Shown in pieces: positions 22,407-34,899 of a stretch of DNA of 64,000 bases. The notes under the pieces are model-generated. The model worked only from the letters and a program-made list of their open reading frames with translations. It made no database searches and was not told where the DNA came from. The translations under genes were made by a program, and so were the position numbers. Source of the DNA: Neurospora tetraspora (Eukaryota; Ascomycota; Sordariomycetes; Sordariales; Sordariaceae); NCBI RefSeq assembly GCF_033439725.1, contig NW_026944389.1, positions 1,054,001 through 1,118,000 of the forward strand, read 5' to 3'. Every line of letters begins with the position of its first letter. The first letter of the stretch is position 1.

Positions 22407-22839
22407 CGGACCGTAGGTAAAATATTGAATCTTCAAATAACTTGAGGGGGTTAGGGTTTGAGATCTCCCAAACGTGTTGGGAATTTTAATTTATTTTTTC
22501 TCTACCTTACACTCTATATACCCTAAAGGTAACCCTTTTATAAGTCTCCAATTTTAAAAAGATACTAAAATGGGAATTTAAGGATATTAGGAATCTAAGG
22601 TCGCTAATACTCTTCTAGTAAGTAGGGGGCTAGGAGGGTTGCTTGACGTGAAAAATAGTACGAAAAATGACAAATATTCTAATAGTACTTTTGGATTTAT
22701 ACGCTTAAATCTAGCAAAGTTATACTTGGTTGAAGTTTGAAACTACGGTCCGAATGGAGTTTTCCTACGGTGCGAGTAGAGTTTGTCTTAATTAATTAAA
22801 ATACTTCAATAAATATTTCTTTAAATTTTCCCCAACCTT

Positions 22840-24100
22840 CAAAAAGATAGGGTGTAATTTTATAGACTAGCTCGGTTGTAACTAATATAAGTATAATATT
22901 AACGGCCGTCAACTAAGTAATTATATCAACATTAGTAAAAGGCGGCTCCCTAACACTAATCCTATATATCGACTACTTATTATCAACGGTTTTAATAGCT
23001 ATTGTAATATAGTAATTAAAGACTATATTAAAGCATTCGATATAAAACTACTCGCTTTACCTCTTTATTTTACCTACCTTATATAACCTCTTAAGGTAGG
23101 CGTTTTCTCCTCCTTTAAATCCTATTACTAGAAAGTCCTCCGTCAATTTGTCTAGCGAAGGGAATATAACTTTACCCGGGCAACCTTCGTACATTCGCTT
23201 AACGGTATTATAAATAATAATTTTACGAAGTACAATATTATGAAGGGGTTCAAGGAGTTTAGTATTTGGCTAATTAATAAATAAACGGTATTATTTTAAA
23301 TTAAAATTAAGTAACTAGCTTTTAAACTATACCCTACACACCCTATTATAATGCTATACGAGAATTACTTTAGAAAGGCTATCGAAGTAATTAACTATAT
23401 TATTAACCGTTATTCTTATTCGTTCAGCTCCCCTACCCGCGGGAAATACCTTTATCTATTCTAAATTATTATAAAAACTATCTTAACTTATAATAAAATT
23501 TAAGAACGTAACTAATATAACTATAAGAGGGAGGTTAATTCCGATCGGCGTATAAAGAGGAAGGTATATAAAATTAGTAATAGTATTAACGGCCTTAATT
23601 TTTCTCTTTCGAAGGGATAACTTAATACTAAAATAATTGAACGGATTCAACAAAAAATATATGAGTTGATAAAAAAATAAGAGAGGGTCATAAAATAAAT
23701 TAACGGCGTTATATAGAAGAAGTTAAAGGAATAATAGAAGGTTAATACTAATAGAAGTCAACCGGCTAAAGTTATTTAAAATATTTAGTTCGAAAAGTAT
23801 AAATAGGATAATTAATAAAAATATATCCCCGTTTACAATAACAATATATTTAATATAGAGGAGAATTTCCCTTATTAAATTAATGTAGAGAGGAAATAGC
23901 TACTTTAATAGTAAACCAAATATTGTATAGAATACCTTCCCTTATCGATTTTTAATAAGGATAACGAGGTTAATATTAGTACTAGCCGCTAGTTAACTTA
24001 ATTAATTACCTAATTTACTATTTAATAATTAAAAACCTTCTCTCACATTATTGGAGACCCCCGCGTATAAATATAATTCGAAGAAAATATAGATATATAT
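22840..24100 (+). pseudogene. RIP-mutated pogo-like transposase, catalytic part
   Basis: A plus frame near 22900-23280 reads NPIYRLLIINGFNSYC and then, with stops, a stretch matching the pogo/Tigger pattern LP-x-(H/Y)-x-T-x-L-x-Q-P-L-x-V-G-V-F. In that family these are two of the DDE/DDD catalytic blocks; here Asp has become Asn. The downstream C-terminal part is degenerate. It may be the other half of the transposase at 14257-15265. No intact TIRs were identified. Confidence 0.5.
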
Positions 24101-24729
24101 ATTGTCTTATTCCGCTAAACTATACTATAGTTTTACCCAGTGGGTATACGGTATTGCTTCCTTTCTTAATTTAGAGGAAAAATTGTATAACGGATGAAAA
24201 CCCCTAGCTACCCTATTTCTAACCCTAACCCTAGCCCCCGCACCTAATGCGCCGCCTTACTACGTCGCGCCCGGAGGAGATTTTGGTTGCTTCGTTGTTT
24301 ATCGTCTTTTTTTATCGTTATTTTTCGTCCCGGTAGACTTAGTAACTTCTAATTAATTAATTCCAAGACCCCGCCCCCCCACCTAGCGCTTCGGTACCGC
24401 GTTTTCGTCGGGTAGTTCTTCATCCTATCTTTAAGGTATAAGGGTAGAGGGGAGGGGTCTTATTCGTTAGAATTCTTCGCCGATTAACCTTTATCGGTTA
24501 TTTATATATATACGCTTATATAGGCCGGGATTAATAAGAGATAACGTAATTAATTAATTATCGTAGTCGCCGTATAGGATTTTGGATTTTGATGCTGAGC
24601 TAATACCGTGGCTCCGGAATGGATTTTGGAAGTAGGGTTCTAATTCTAAAACCCTATTAGCTAGAGCGGAGAGAGAGGCCGTTTCTTCGAATAGGAATAA
24701 ATTTTATACATATCCAGCTACGTATTACT
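24101..24729. other. AT-rich relic sequence, unassigned
   Basis: No gene. CTAACCCTAACCCTAG near 24211-24226 resembles the telomere repeat but covers barely two units. The rest is degraded repeat DNA of unknown origin. Confidence 0.4.
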
Positions 24730-24909
24730 AGGGTTCTGGACTAGAGCGGGCCCTCCACATTTTTAATACTTATTTAGGGAGGAAAGCGTGGAAGAAATTT
24801 CATCCGAAAAATCGGATGAAAGAGAAGGGAGCGGGATTCGAACCTACGACCTTTCGGATGAAACCGAAGGTGAACCAAGCTCAGATCTTCCCAACTGAGC
24901 TATCCCCCC
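24730..24909 (-). mobile_element. tRNA-headed SINE-like element, copy 1
   Basis: On the minus strand the first 86 nt (24824-24909) look like a tRNA gene: 7-bp acceptor pairing GGGGGGA with TCCCTTC, an A box TAGCTCAGTTGG, a hairpin CCTTCGG..CCGAAAGG, and a B box GGTTCGAATCC. A body of about 94 nt follows, ending near AACCCTA. A second copy with the same head length and a matching body lies at 52859-53033, so this is a dispersed tRNA-derived element rather than a single tRNA gene. I cannot place a normal anticodon arm. Confidence 0.6.
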
Positions 24910-25214
24910 AAAATATAAATAAAACCCTAGTTAATGATATTTATAAGGAGCATATTACTATAGTAATAGGGGAGAAAGTAAATAACGAGGACAACGACGA
25001 TAATAAAGAGGAAGGGAGGGATTATAAGAACAATAGGGAATTTCTATTTAATACGAAAAGGATTATAATAAACCCCCTAATTATATTAATACTTAAAAAA
25101 AAAAGGTTAAATAGCGTATACCTCTTACTATCAATAACATCGTCTTCCGGGGCGCCGGCAGAATTTGACTGAAGCGCAGCTGTCATATAGGTCTAGGGAA
25201 GTATCTCAATCACC

Positions 25215-25740
25215 AACGCCAAAATTTGGCGGCCTACTTTAAACGCCAAGTTGAATTTCAATTATTAATTCAAATTTTGGCGGTTTACTTTAAACGCCAA
25301 ATTGGATCTCAATCATCAACTCAAATTTTAGCGGTCTACTTTGAACGCCAAGTTGTGTCATGGGGCTAAGGCCTAGGGGTTTAGCTTGGCTGCCGCCAAG
25401 CCGGTTGCATACAGCTTACCGATGATGTAAGCCGATGCGAGCCTTCTGGTTGGCTAGGCCCCACCTGTTTGCTTGCCCCGCGCCGTCTGGGCTCTGCCAT
25501 CCCATATACCATAAAACCCTATTTCGACTGCACCCTTCTGGTGCAGTCTTCCTTCTTGCTTTCCTTGTCAAATATAGCATTTCAACCTTATACGACTGCT
25601 CGCTGTGCAATACTCTTGCAGACCCGTTACAAGTTGAATCTCCATCATCAACTCAAATTTTGGCGGTCTACTTTGAACACCAAGTTGGATCTCAATCATT
25701 TACTCAAATTTTGGCGGTCTACTTTGAACTCTAAGTTATA
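25215..25740. repeat. Minisatellite, 51-bp unit, five copies
   Basis: Units contain TTTGGCGG then CTACTTTGAACGCCAA, spaced 51 bp (for example TTGGCGG at 25226 and 25277, TTAGCGG at 25328). Each unit has a TTGGCG..CGCCAA dyad able to form a hairpin. A solo LTR (25356-25631) splits the array. Confidence 0.8.
25356..25631 (+). mobile_element. Solo LTR related to the gag-only element
   Basis: Starts TGTCATGGGGC, ends GACCCGTTACA, 276 bp, flanked by the 5-bp duplication AGTTG (25351-25355, 25632-25636). Its 3' third is nearly identical to the LTR at 22149-22406; its middle differs. Confidence 0.85.
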
Positions 25741-26289
25741 TCCCAATCCCCAACCTATACTTCCAAGGCTTCCATTGCTTCATTACTTCATTACTCCTTA
25801 TTACTCCCCATTGCTCCCCGTTATTTCCCATTGCTCCCTATCACTCTATTGCTCTATTACTTCACTAACCTATTATTATAAGTATTCTAGAATCCTTCTT
25901 TCTTCTTACTTACCAGGGGGCTGCGCCCCCCGGGACCCCCCCTTTGCCTGCAGCGCTCAAACTTGCAGCGCTAAAACCAGGAGGACACCCCCCTAGACCC
26001 CCCGTAGTGTACACGGACTACAAAATTCTAACCAATCCAAGGTACGGATTTTACTACAAAATATTCAAAACCGGCCAATTATAGGACGAAGAATTTATAG
26101 GGGGGCGCACCCTATTATAGAGAAGCTCCGCTATACTCGCTCACTTCGTGTTAAAACACTTCTTTCCCTAGACCATAACAGCTGCGCTTCAATAACCTCT
26201 TTGCCTAAACCTTTAATTAGGCTATTAATAACCCCTTTACTTCCCCTTCTCTTACGAGAATATAAATTCGAAAATATTATATAGGGAGG
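25741..26289. other. Low-complexity and unassigned repeat DNA
   Basis: 25750-25870 is rich in CATTGCTCC-type repeats. 25916-26005 holds a GC-rich palindrome GGGGGCTGCGCCCCC followed by C-runs. 26121-26191 is an inverted copy of 34819-34888. No gene. Confidence 0.45.
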
Positions 26290-26857
26290 GACCATAAAAT
26301 GTGAACAGGCATGGGTTACTGACTGTATTGTGTGATGCTATGGAGAGAGAGAGAGAGAGGCGGCTAGTCTAGAGGGCTGAAATAGGGCACGAGAGGGAGC
26401 CAGGGCCGTGCGCCCAGACAAGTGAAGGGCGCAACGGTATAGAGGTACGTAATAGGGACGGCCTTCTCAATATACTCCTACAGACTGAAAGACCGCTCTC
26501 TAAGGCTATACTACTGTATATGATTGTTTTGTTTATATTGTCAAGATACTTTTGGTATTATTCTTTTAACCCTAGGGAATGTCCTTGGCTACTAATCCTA
26601 CTAAACTAATGAATTTGCTATGCTTATTTGCTTTTAACGGCTTCGTTAGACCATCTACCGCTATTTCATCGCCTAATATATAGATTAATTTGATACTATT
26701 CTTGTCGGATCATTTAATAAGCTATTTATAACGTATATTAATATGACGGTTACGTATTGAGGTATTGGGATTTAATACCCGTTTTCTAGTATTAGTACTA
26801 TCCGTAAAGAGGATGACGTTAGTATTATATCCTTCTTCTTTATTATTACTATTAACT

Positions 26858-26926
26858 GGGTTGATTGGATTGATTGGGTTGATTGGGTTGATTGGGTTGA
26901 TTAGGTTAATTGGGTTGATTGGGTTC
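26858..26926. repeat. 9-bp tandem repeat, about 7.5 units
   Basis: GGGTTGATT repeated in tandem with a few substitutions. The unit is a multiple of three and on the minus strand reads as repeated Asn-Gln-Pro within the copia pol frame. Confidence 0.85.
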
Positions 26927-27072
26927 TGGGGAAAACCGAGGTTTTTGAGATATACTTCCTACCTATTTTAGCGATCTCGCTGTTGGAACGAGGTTTGTGA
27001 ACTCCGCTTCCATCGTACTAGTTATTACGAACTCTTACCTCTTTAACTTCTATAAGATTAGGCTATACGTTA

Positions 27073-27789
27073 GGCATTCAATCTGGGGGCACCCGGGTCG
27101 TCTTACGGGGGCACCCAACCTTATAGGGGCACCCATATTTCAATCCTTGGCAGGTATTTTAGACGTAAAATAGCATTTACATAGTAAATTGGATGGTGTT
27201 ACATATACATGAAAAAATCATAGCGATGTTCAGTAACATAGTTTTAAAAGTATGGAGATTTGTATAGTACACAATGTTTTCAATATAGTAGAGTTCTGGC
27301 ATTTATGTACATACTTCGAATGACTATGCTACTGCCTATGCCCAGTAATCTCGTGATAGTTTATATGGTGTTTTGGCTAGAGGCTTCCCTAACTTTCTGA
27401 CTGGGCCTGCTTACACGGCCACTTCGTGTAGCCTTCGGAGCTGGTAAGTCTACTTGAGAGCTAGTTTACGTACGTGCGATTGATTCTAGCCTCTTCTGGG
27501 GATCAAAGGTGGTCTGGTTGTAAAGAGGGAGCAAAAAGAAGGTTGTGATAAGGCATAGGCACTAAGAAGTTCAAAATTACTAAGTTTAAAGATGGGGGTC
27601 GTGCACAAGGGGTCCACTGGGCGACTGGGCTTGGCACTGTCTTATACGGAAAGGGTATTGTCCGATTACTGTCTGACTGTATTAAAGGCTTGAAAAAAAT
27701 AATATACACGTTAAACCCTAACCCGATGGGTGCCGCTATAAGGTTGGGTGCCCCTGTAAGACGACCCGGGTGCCCCCAGATTAAATGTC
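27073..27789. mobile_element. MITE with 8-bp duplication, copy 1
   Basis: Terminal inverted repeats of about 60 bp contain repeated GGGGGCACCC motifs (GGGGGCACCCGGGTCGTCTT at both ends). An 8-bp duplication ATACGTTA flanks the element (27065-27072, 27790-27797). An 8-bp duplication is typical of hAT elements. No transposase. A homologous copy lies at 38890-39554. Confidence 0.8.
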
Positions 27790-30700
27790 ATACGTTAGGA
27801 ATATAATATGCTTGGTAATATTACGCCTTAAAGGTATATTATTAGCAAAGGAGGCGTCGGCGTAATATTTAAAATATAAGTCGAAGTGGCCGTTCTTTAA
27901 CGAATATTAGCCCCCCAATATAATTCCTAGATTTGGGTGTTATTAAAGGTAGTAGAATAAATATTTTATTATTATGATATATTTATTTGTTAGCCATGTA
28001 TTACTTCTATAGAATTTACTAACGGTATATATAATATCCGGGTAGGTTCTTATCGATAAATAATTCAACCGACCTATTATTGTAATATATATTTTATTCT
28101 CTTTTAGAAATTTAATACCCCTATCGATCTTAAAATTAGGTAGTTAGGGCATTTTAATTCTATAAAATATTTTACTAGTAAAGCCTTTTATAATAGTACG
28201 GGTATATCGTTTTTAGGTAATAAAGACTATTTTTTTTTACCGTCCTTTATAATATTAAAGCTTAAAAAGCTACGTACTTTACCCAAATTACTTGAATTTA
28301 AAATATTTCTTAAGGGTAATTCGAATATAGTTAATAGTAGTCGTAATTACTACGGCAACGAAGAAGTCGTCTATATAAAGTGCGATAAATACTCCCAATT
28401 ACTTATTTGTTATAAGGTACTTATTTACTGTAACTGTTCGAAACTTATTTCTTTTATAATTAGGTATAATATCGAGAATTAAAATAATAGACTGCGTTAA
28501 AGGCTATATAAGGCTTTATATAATAAGAACATTAATTCTAATTAATTATAGCTATCTCTTTTCCTGTTTAGTCCAGTTGGTTATTCGATATAATATAGGT
28601 GTTTTAATAGAATTAGGGCGTTTAGAAATATTGTATTAAATTATATTAATAATATTCGTAGTTTAAAATTATTATAATAGTTATAAAGAGTTTAACGTTT
28701 ATAAAGTTAGCTATTATTACGTAAATATTTTGAATATCTTACTTATCTTTCTCGAAGTTGCTATAAATAATTTATTTAGCTTTGGTAATAAATTCCTTTT
28801 TGTCGATACAATATTTCTTAGTATATACCTATTTACTAGGTAGGGTAAATATATTTGGGGTTCTCTTAATTAGTTTTTATATTCCCAAGTTCTTTACAGT
28901 TTTAAATTTTTTTTTTATAATGGGAAATTAGTATTCCTTTTAATTGGATAACTTTCTTGCCTCTCGATAATTCTTAGGGATAATATATATAATATCGTTA
29001 ATTTATTGAATTTAGATTGCTTTTGTAGTTGTAAGATAGGGTATGAAAATATAGCGGACCTTTTAGGGTTCCGTAATATTAACGTAGAGGTTTAGTAGTT
29101 TTAGGTTGTTTGAAATAATTTTCTTAATATCATTAAACGCTCTTTGGATTTTATATTTATAACCTTCTAATTTTAATACTATTCGTTAAAATTGTTTGCT
29201 TTTTAATTCCGGCGGCGTTAGAATATTTTGGTCGGTCGGGATTACGGTCGGGGGTTTTAGAGTTTTCGGTAGTATTGGAGCCTTCGGAGGCTATGACTAT
29301 GGTGGCCAGGGTTTATTATATAGTTTCTCGAGGAGGAGGGGGAGGAGTTTGAATTCGTTCGAATTCTTAAGGACGTTCGAGTTCTTAGTAACGTAGAGTT
29401 AGGTTTGACGGGGCGGTAATTACTTTTTCGTCTTCTATATTATTTTCGAATGTGCTAGGGGGAATTAGTTGTTCTTCGTCGAAGTTATCGGGGCTAAATA
29501 GGTCAATATCGTTATCTTTTCCTTCTAGGTTTCGGATATTTTCTTCGATAGTAGTTAGACGTTTATCGTAGGGAAATGTATTGTTTTTAGGAGAGTTCGG
29601 TTATTGCGTGTTCTTTGGTTGTTGTACGTTCTTTGGCGCCGGCGTGGTATTTGGGGAAGGGTATAGGTTGTGAATATTAATAATTATATTGCCCAGTTTC
29701 TTAATAATAAGCGCTATCTTTGCCTTAGTTTTAGCTGCTTTCTCTTAATCATTTAGGTTAACACTTAATATAATTACTTAAATCTATTGATTACTAGTAA
29801 CGATTTCCTCGATTTCAGCGATTATTTAGTTACAAAAGTGAATTATTAAGGGAAGTTCCTTCTCTTTAGGAATTTCGTTGTTTTTTTTCTCGATGAATCT
29901 TATAGCGTTAGCCTTAACGATTTCGTTTATCGCTAGATTCTAAATTTTATAGATACGATTATATATATTATTATAAACCGATTAGTTTTCTCTTAATTGG
30001 ACGAGGGTAGAATTTATTGCCTTTTATTCGCTTTTTAAGTTTAATAAAATAATACGCGTTATAGAAGTATGAACGTAGGTATTCAATATATAGGATTTCT
30101 ATTCCTTTAAGGAAGTTGGTGCGTTTGGTTAGAATTTCCTATAGACTTTTGCCTTCCGGGTTAACCTTTAATAGTAATAAATTATCCATTTGAATAACGG
30201 CCTTGATAATAAAGGGCTATAAATATATTGGAATCTTTAAATTAATTATCAGAATTTCTATTCGTTTTATAAAAATAGTTCCTATTCATTCTAATTTACC
30301 GTTTATTTATAAAGTCTGTACTATAGTTTTCTAAAGAGTAATACTTTCTTTACGGGACTATTTAATTATGTTGTTATTTTAGAACTGTTTAGTATTAAAT
30401 TTAAATTTAGGGTTACTATTTATACTAAAGATTTTAACCTTTCTTCTATTTTGGATTTTAATAAATTGTTTGAATTCTTTAACTTGGACGGCCGCGTTTC
30501 TTTTGTTGATATAGAAGCGTGGCTAGATCAACTTTGAGACGTGGTTAACGAAATGGATTATATATTTGTATTTTATATAGCCGGGTATATTATGAGAAAT
30601 TATATTAATGTAAATAAATTCGATAGCTTATATAACAATTAGTACAATTTAATACTTAAGTTCATTATTCGTTATTTTAGCGATAATATAAGATTTATAT

Positions 30701-31876
30701 ATGTAATTTTTAGCGTTACGGATTGGGATTTTGGCGTTTTTATAGGTTTTTAGGATTTGTTCCTTCTTTGTATGTATGAGGCAGCGATATATTGTTGAGT
30801 AATTCATAGAGCTAAATAGAGGTAATTTCGTTTGGTCTTTTTATTAAATAAAGTTTTGGGTTTGATGTGCCGGTATATAGATTAGGCTATTTTGGGATAG
30901 GTATTAGATTTCTACTTTCCCTAATTAGATTCGATTTAACTACATGTACTATTCTATATTATTATCGACAAGACTACTTATTAATATTAGGTTAATTAAT
31001 ATAATTAGCGAATATAATACGTTTTTAATATATACTCTAACGTTAATGTTTAAAATTATTAGTAAAGTTAATTTAATAGTATTAATATAGTAATGGTATA
31101 TTTTAGAGCTATCCCTAAAGGTAAGAGGGATTAGTACGGTTAGTGGCTATAGTTTTGTAAATTATTTTAAATAATTGAATATATTATATATATATATTTA
31201 GAATCGTAGATAACGTTATCTTTTTAAATTAAAATATTTTATTACTTTTGAGTTTATTGAATTTTAATAAATAAACTATTTAATAAGAGGTAATAAGAAT
31301 TAAATCTTTTATTAATTATAGGCTCTATTAAAAGGATTATTAGTTAATACTATATAGTAAAGTACCCCTATAGAATAATAGGGTATTGGAGGTAGCCGGG
31401 TTATTAATATTGGTAGCGGTAGTGCTAGCGAGAGTAGTACTAATAGTAGCCTTTTTAGTTATTAATTCATTTTTCGACTTTTAGGTATCGGGGGCGAGTT
31501 TTGGGTTGTAGGCCTAATAGATATTAACTGTCTTTTTAATATAATAACTGCAAATGAAGTACTTCTGGGTAGGCCAGATCTCTTCATTATACGAAGTGTA
31601 GGGAATCTTCTTATTACGGCTACGGCCAGATTTAGATTTACTATCTTTATTCTTATCGGTACTAGAGGTATTCGAATTAATATTAGTATTACTAACGGGG
31701 TTAGCGGTGCTAATCTTGATTTAAATAGTAAAGTTAATACTTAAGCGCTTCTTAATATTGTCAATATCGTTGAGTTTGGCTGTTAATATTTTAACGGTAA
31801 GGGTTTTATTCTCGATGCTAGCTGCCTATAGTTTAGTATTTATATTATAAATAGTCTTAATAGTATTATACTCTTA

Positions 31877-34815
31877 TTAGTCTTATATACGCTAACTCAC
31901 TATATAATCCACCCAATAGGTATATAGTACTACTTCCATTCTTAATTGGTAGGAAAACCGTACCGTAGCCGGTTGAAAACCCTCCGCTACTTTATCGCGA
32001 CGGCGCCGTATCGGCTCCTTACCTTCGCCGTTTATTTTTTCTTCGGTATAACCTTACCGTTATTCCCGAAGTATAATTTTTAATTCCGGTATACGGTCCC
32101 TCCGGCCTTACCCCCATCCCGCTTCCCCTCTATTCCTTCCGCTAAATTTAATTAATTGCTAATTGTATCGTTATTCTTCTACTTCTCTCTACCCCGCCCT
32201 TTCATTGTATCTTTTATAATCAATATATTATAACGACCTACCCTCTAATCGATAAAGTAATTTTTCCCTTACTCTTTCGCTTCCTTCCTCTTCTTCCTTT
32301 TTATACTCTTTATCTTACCTACTTCCTAATTTACTATCCCTACTCTAATATTACGCCGCCTATATTTTCTTTTCAGTTCCAACCCGGCGCTATTATAATT
32401 CCTTCTAATAAAGTTTAAGCTAAGGCCCTAAATAAATCTAATAAGCCCGATAAAAATAAACCGGTTAAAGATTTTAAAGACCTTAAGGACCTTAAGGCTA
32501 CTACTCCTACCGTTACATCCTTTAATATTCCCTATCGTAGCATCGTATTTAAAAAAAAATTGTAACGGGTCTGCGAGAGTATTGCACAGCGAGCAGTCGT
32601 GTAAGGTTGAAATGCTATATTTGATAGAGAGGAAAAGGACTGCTCTAGAAGGGAGTAGTCGAAAGAAGGTTTTGTGCAACTAGAGCTAAGACCGTACGGG
32701 CTAGGCAAATATGTGGGTTTGGCGAACTAGAGGGCTCGCATTAGCCTTAGTACTATGCAACAACCCCTAGTTCGGCTTGGTACGCTTGGCAATAGCCAAG
32801 CATATCAACCGGGCGCTAGCCCTATGACAAAAATTATTAAAATCCTTTATTAGAAGTTCTAAAATAAATAACAAGCGAAAGGGTAGGAAAAGAGTACTAT
32901 TTCTATATCCTACTATCGGGTCCTTAATAATAATATTTAATATATTTTATATATTTACGGCTTATACCGTATAGTCCTTCGTATTACTCTTTCTTATAAA
33001 TACTTTTATACTAGCTTTAATATTACCCGTTATTTTTCGGATCCTTATAAGCCTTTCCCTTATTCTTCTTCGTTATTATGATTGATTTTCAAATTAATTA
33101 AAATTAGGGGTCTTTATTATAAATATAAATTAAATAAAAAGCCTAAGAACTATCCGAAGGGGCGCCGTTTTAAAGTTGGTTATAATTTTATTTAGGCTAT
33201 TAAAACTCTCCGCAATACCGACTTCGACCCGAAATCTCCCGAATATTAAACCTTTATTCATAATTTATAAATTACTCTTACTATTTAAAACGCAATTATT
33301 ACCCTCTAAAACGACGATAATAAGTCTAGCAATAATAGTAACGCCCCCGTTATAGTTTTATTTTCCAATATTAACCCTTCTCTTAAGGAGAGGAAGATAA
33401 ATAACAGTAACGTTATTCCCAATAATATTTTAAACCTTATTACCATTCGCTATAATATAATTTTATTACGTATTTCTATTAATAAGGCTAATAAGGCCCT
33501 TAAGGCCGTCTTCAATAAAATCGATAATTTTATTTCAATTATTAAAAATTATATAAATAATATAACGGATTATATTAGCGTTATTAAAAAGGGTATTACC
33601 GCTATTCATTATATTGTAATTAATTTCGAAGATTTTTCTAACCGTATAAATACCTTATATTATTTTCATTTCAGTTCCTTCGCTAACTCTCAATTAAATT
33701 CCTAATATCGAAACTATAATTTACACCACCTATTTTAAAATCTTTAAATTATCGCTTGATAATTATATTTTCAATTTTACTCTAATTATTAAAAGTAAAT
33801 ATATTAAAAATAAAGGTTTACCGAAGTAAGTTAATTTTAATAATAATATTATTAAGGATAATAATATTGAGGAAGAAGTTTATCATGAATTTAAAAGTAA
33901 TTATAAGAGCGACCCTCACTCCGAATTAGATTTTGATAACGCTTATAATAACCCCGTCCTTAAATAATTAGTAGGTAACGTTGATTTCTTTTACGTTAAT
34001 TATTTAATTTCGTTTCGGTTTTATAATATTTTTTAATTATAATTATTACATAATTTTTAGTAATTGGAATTAATCTTAATTAGTAATTTATTAACATTAT
34101 TTTACTATTATATCAGCGCCTTCGTTAAATTTCTTCGTATTCGAATAATTAATTTCAAGGTATTATAAATATACTCTTACGCTCTAAAATTAAAAATTAA
34201 ATTAAAATCCCTAATAGCTCCTCCGCTTTTTTATTTATTTCATTTTTACCGCTAATTTATATTCCTATAATCGACCTAATCGTAAAGCCCAACGAAAAAT
34301 CCGCTCCGCTCCTTCTACGGTTTTGAATTCGTTATAGAATTATTCGATATTTTATAATTAAATTAGATTGCTTAATAGCTATATACTTTCTATTTCTTTA
34401 TATTTTAATATAATATATTCGAACGTTTCTTCAATTAGCCTATATTAGCAATAGGGTATTATTACTTTTAGTACCCTTCCTTTAAATAGGAATATTTATA
34501 GGCTTATTTTATCTATCCTAATTTATATTAGGAGTAAATTTATAGCCTTCGAAAAGTAATACAATAATAATTTTTTGTTCGTATTAGGTTAAATATAGTA
34601 TTATAATATAATTCTATCGTACCGCGTACGCGCTTTTATAATATTTAATTTCCTTCTTTTCTTTATCGTTTTAATTACTTTAATATATTACCTCGTAACC
34701 TATTTCTTCCAAATTACTTCTTCTAACTATTTACTTTTTTTTTATCTAACGTAGATTCTTTTATTTCTCTTTACAATATTTGGATATTTTCGTTTAAAGC
34801 TTATTATTTAGCCTA
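31877..34815. repeat. 2.66-kb unclassified repeat, copy 1
   Basis: Direct copy of 39742-42400, similar throughout (for example CCCGAAGTATAATTTTTAAT in both). Minus the solo LTR and duplication at 32561-32834 it is about 2665 bp, versus 2659 bp for copy 2. A plus frame reads KPVKDFKDLKDLK and later YPKGRRFKVGYNF with RIP-type stops, so it once encoded a basic protein I cannot name. Confidence 0.7.
32561..32829 (-). mobile_element. Solo LTR related to the gag-only element
   Basis: Reads TGTAACGGGTC..CTATGACA on the plus strand, i.e. the reverse of TGTCAT..GTTACA. Flanked by AAAAT on both sides (32556-32560, 32830-32834). The other copy of the host repeat lacks it at about 40398-40415, giving an empty site. 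Confidence 0.88.
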
Positions 34816-34818
34816 TTT

Positions 34819-34888
34819 GAAGCGCAGCTGTTATGGTCTAGGGAAAGAAGTATTTTAACACGAAGTGAGCGAGCATAGCGGAACTTCT
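34819..34888. repeat. Inverted repeat partner of 26121-26191
   Basis: About 70 bp, including GAAGCGCAGCTGTTATGGTC and CACGAAGTGAGCGAG, present in reverse at 26121-26191 and in part at 25171-25200. It may be a terminal repeat of a DNA transposon. It abuts the end of the 2.66-kb repeat. Confidence 0.6.
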
Positions 34889-34899
34889 TTATAAAGGCC

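Larger units (their letters stand above)
19905..22800. mobile_element. MITE split by a gag-only LTR element
   Basis: Terminal inverted repeats of about 50 bp: the left end (19910-19957, continuing at 22412) and the right end (about 22744-22795) share CTCTACTCGCACCGTAGG and TTCGGACCGTAG in opposite orientation. Without the LTR element at 19958-22406 the unit is about 440 bp. The left inverted repeat is cut exactly at the LTR insertion site and resumes after it, which fixes the order of events. Confidence 0.65.
26290..31800 (-). mobile_element. Ty1/copia retrotransposon, RIP-mutated
   Basis: Reading the minus strand from high to low coordinates: a Cys-rich gag-like segment near 31540-31620, integrase-like residues near 30400-30560, a long degraded pol region, and RNase H near 26560-26780 with RHINIRYK and DGLTKPLKANKHSKF, which are typical of copia RNase H. 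Many stops are of RIP type. The 3' end is near 26297, where TGTGAACAGGC reads outward as an LTR end. LTR limits are not resolved. A MITE (27073-27789) is inserted in the RNase H region. Confidence 0.7.

Noticed and set aside
24211-24226. Telomere-like CTAACCCTAACCCTAG
   Set aside because: Barely two repeat units, also seen at 43570; far too short for a telomere or a capped end.
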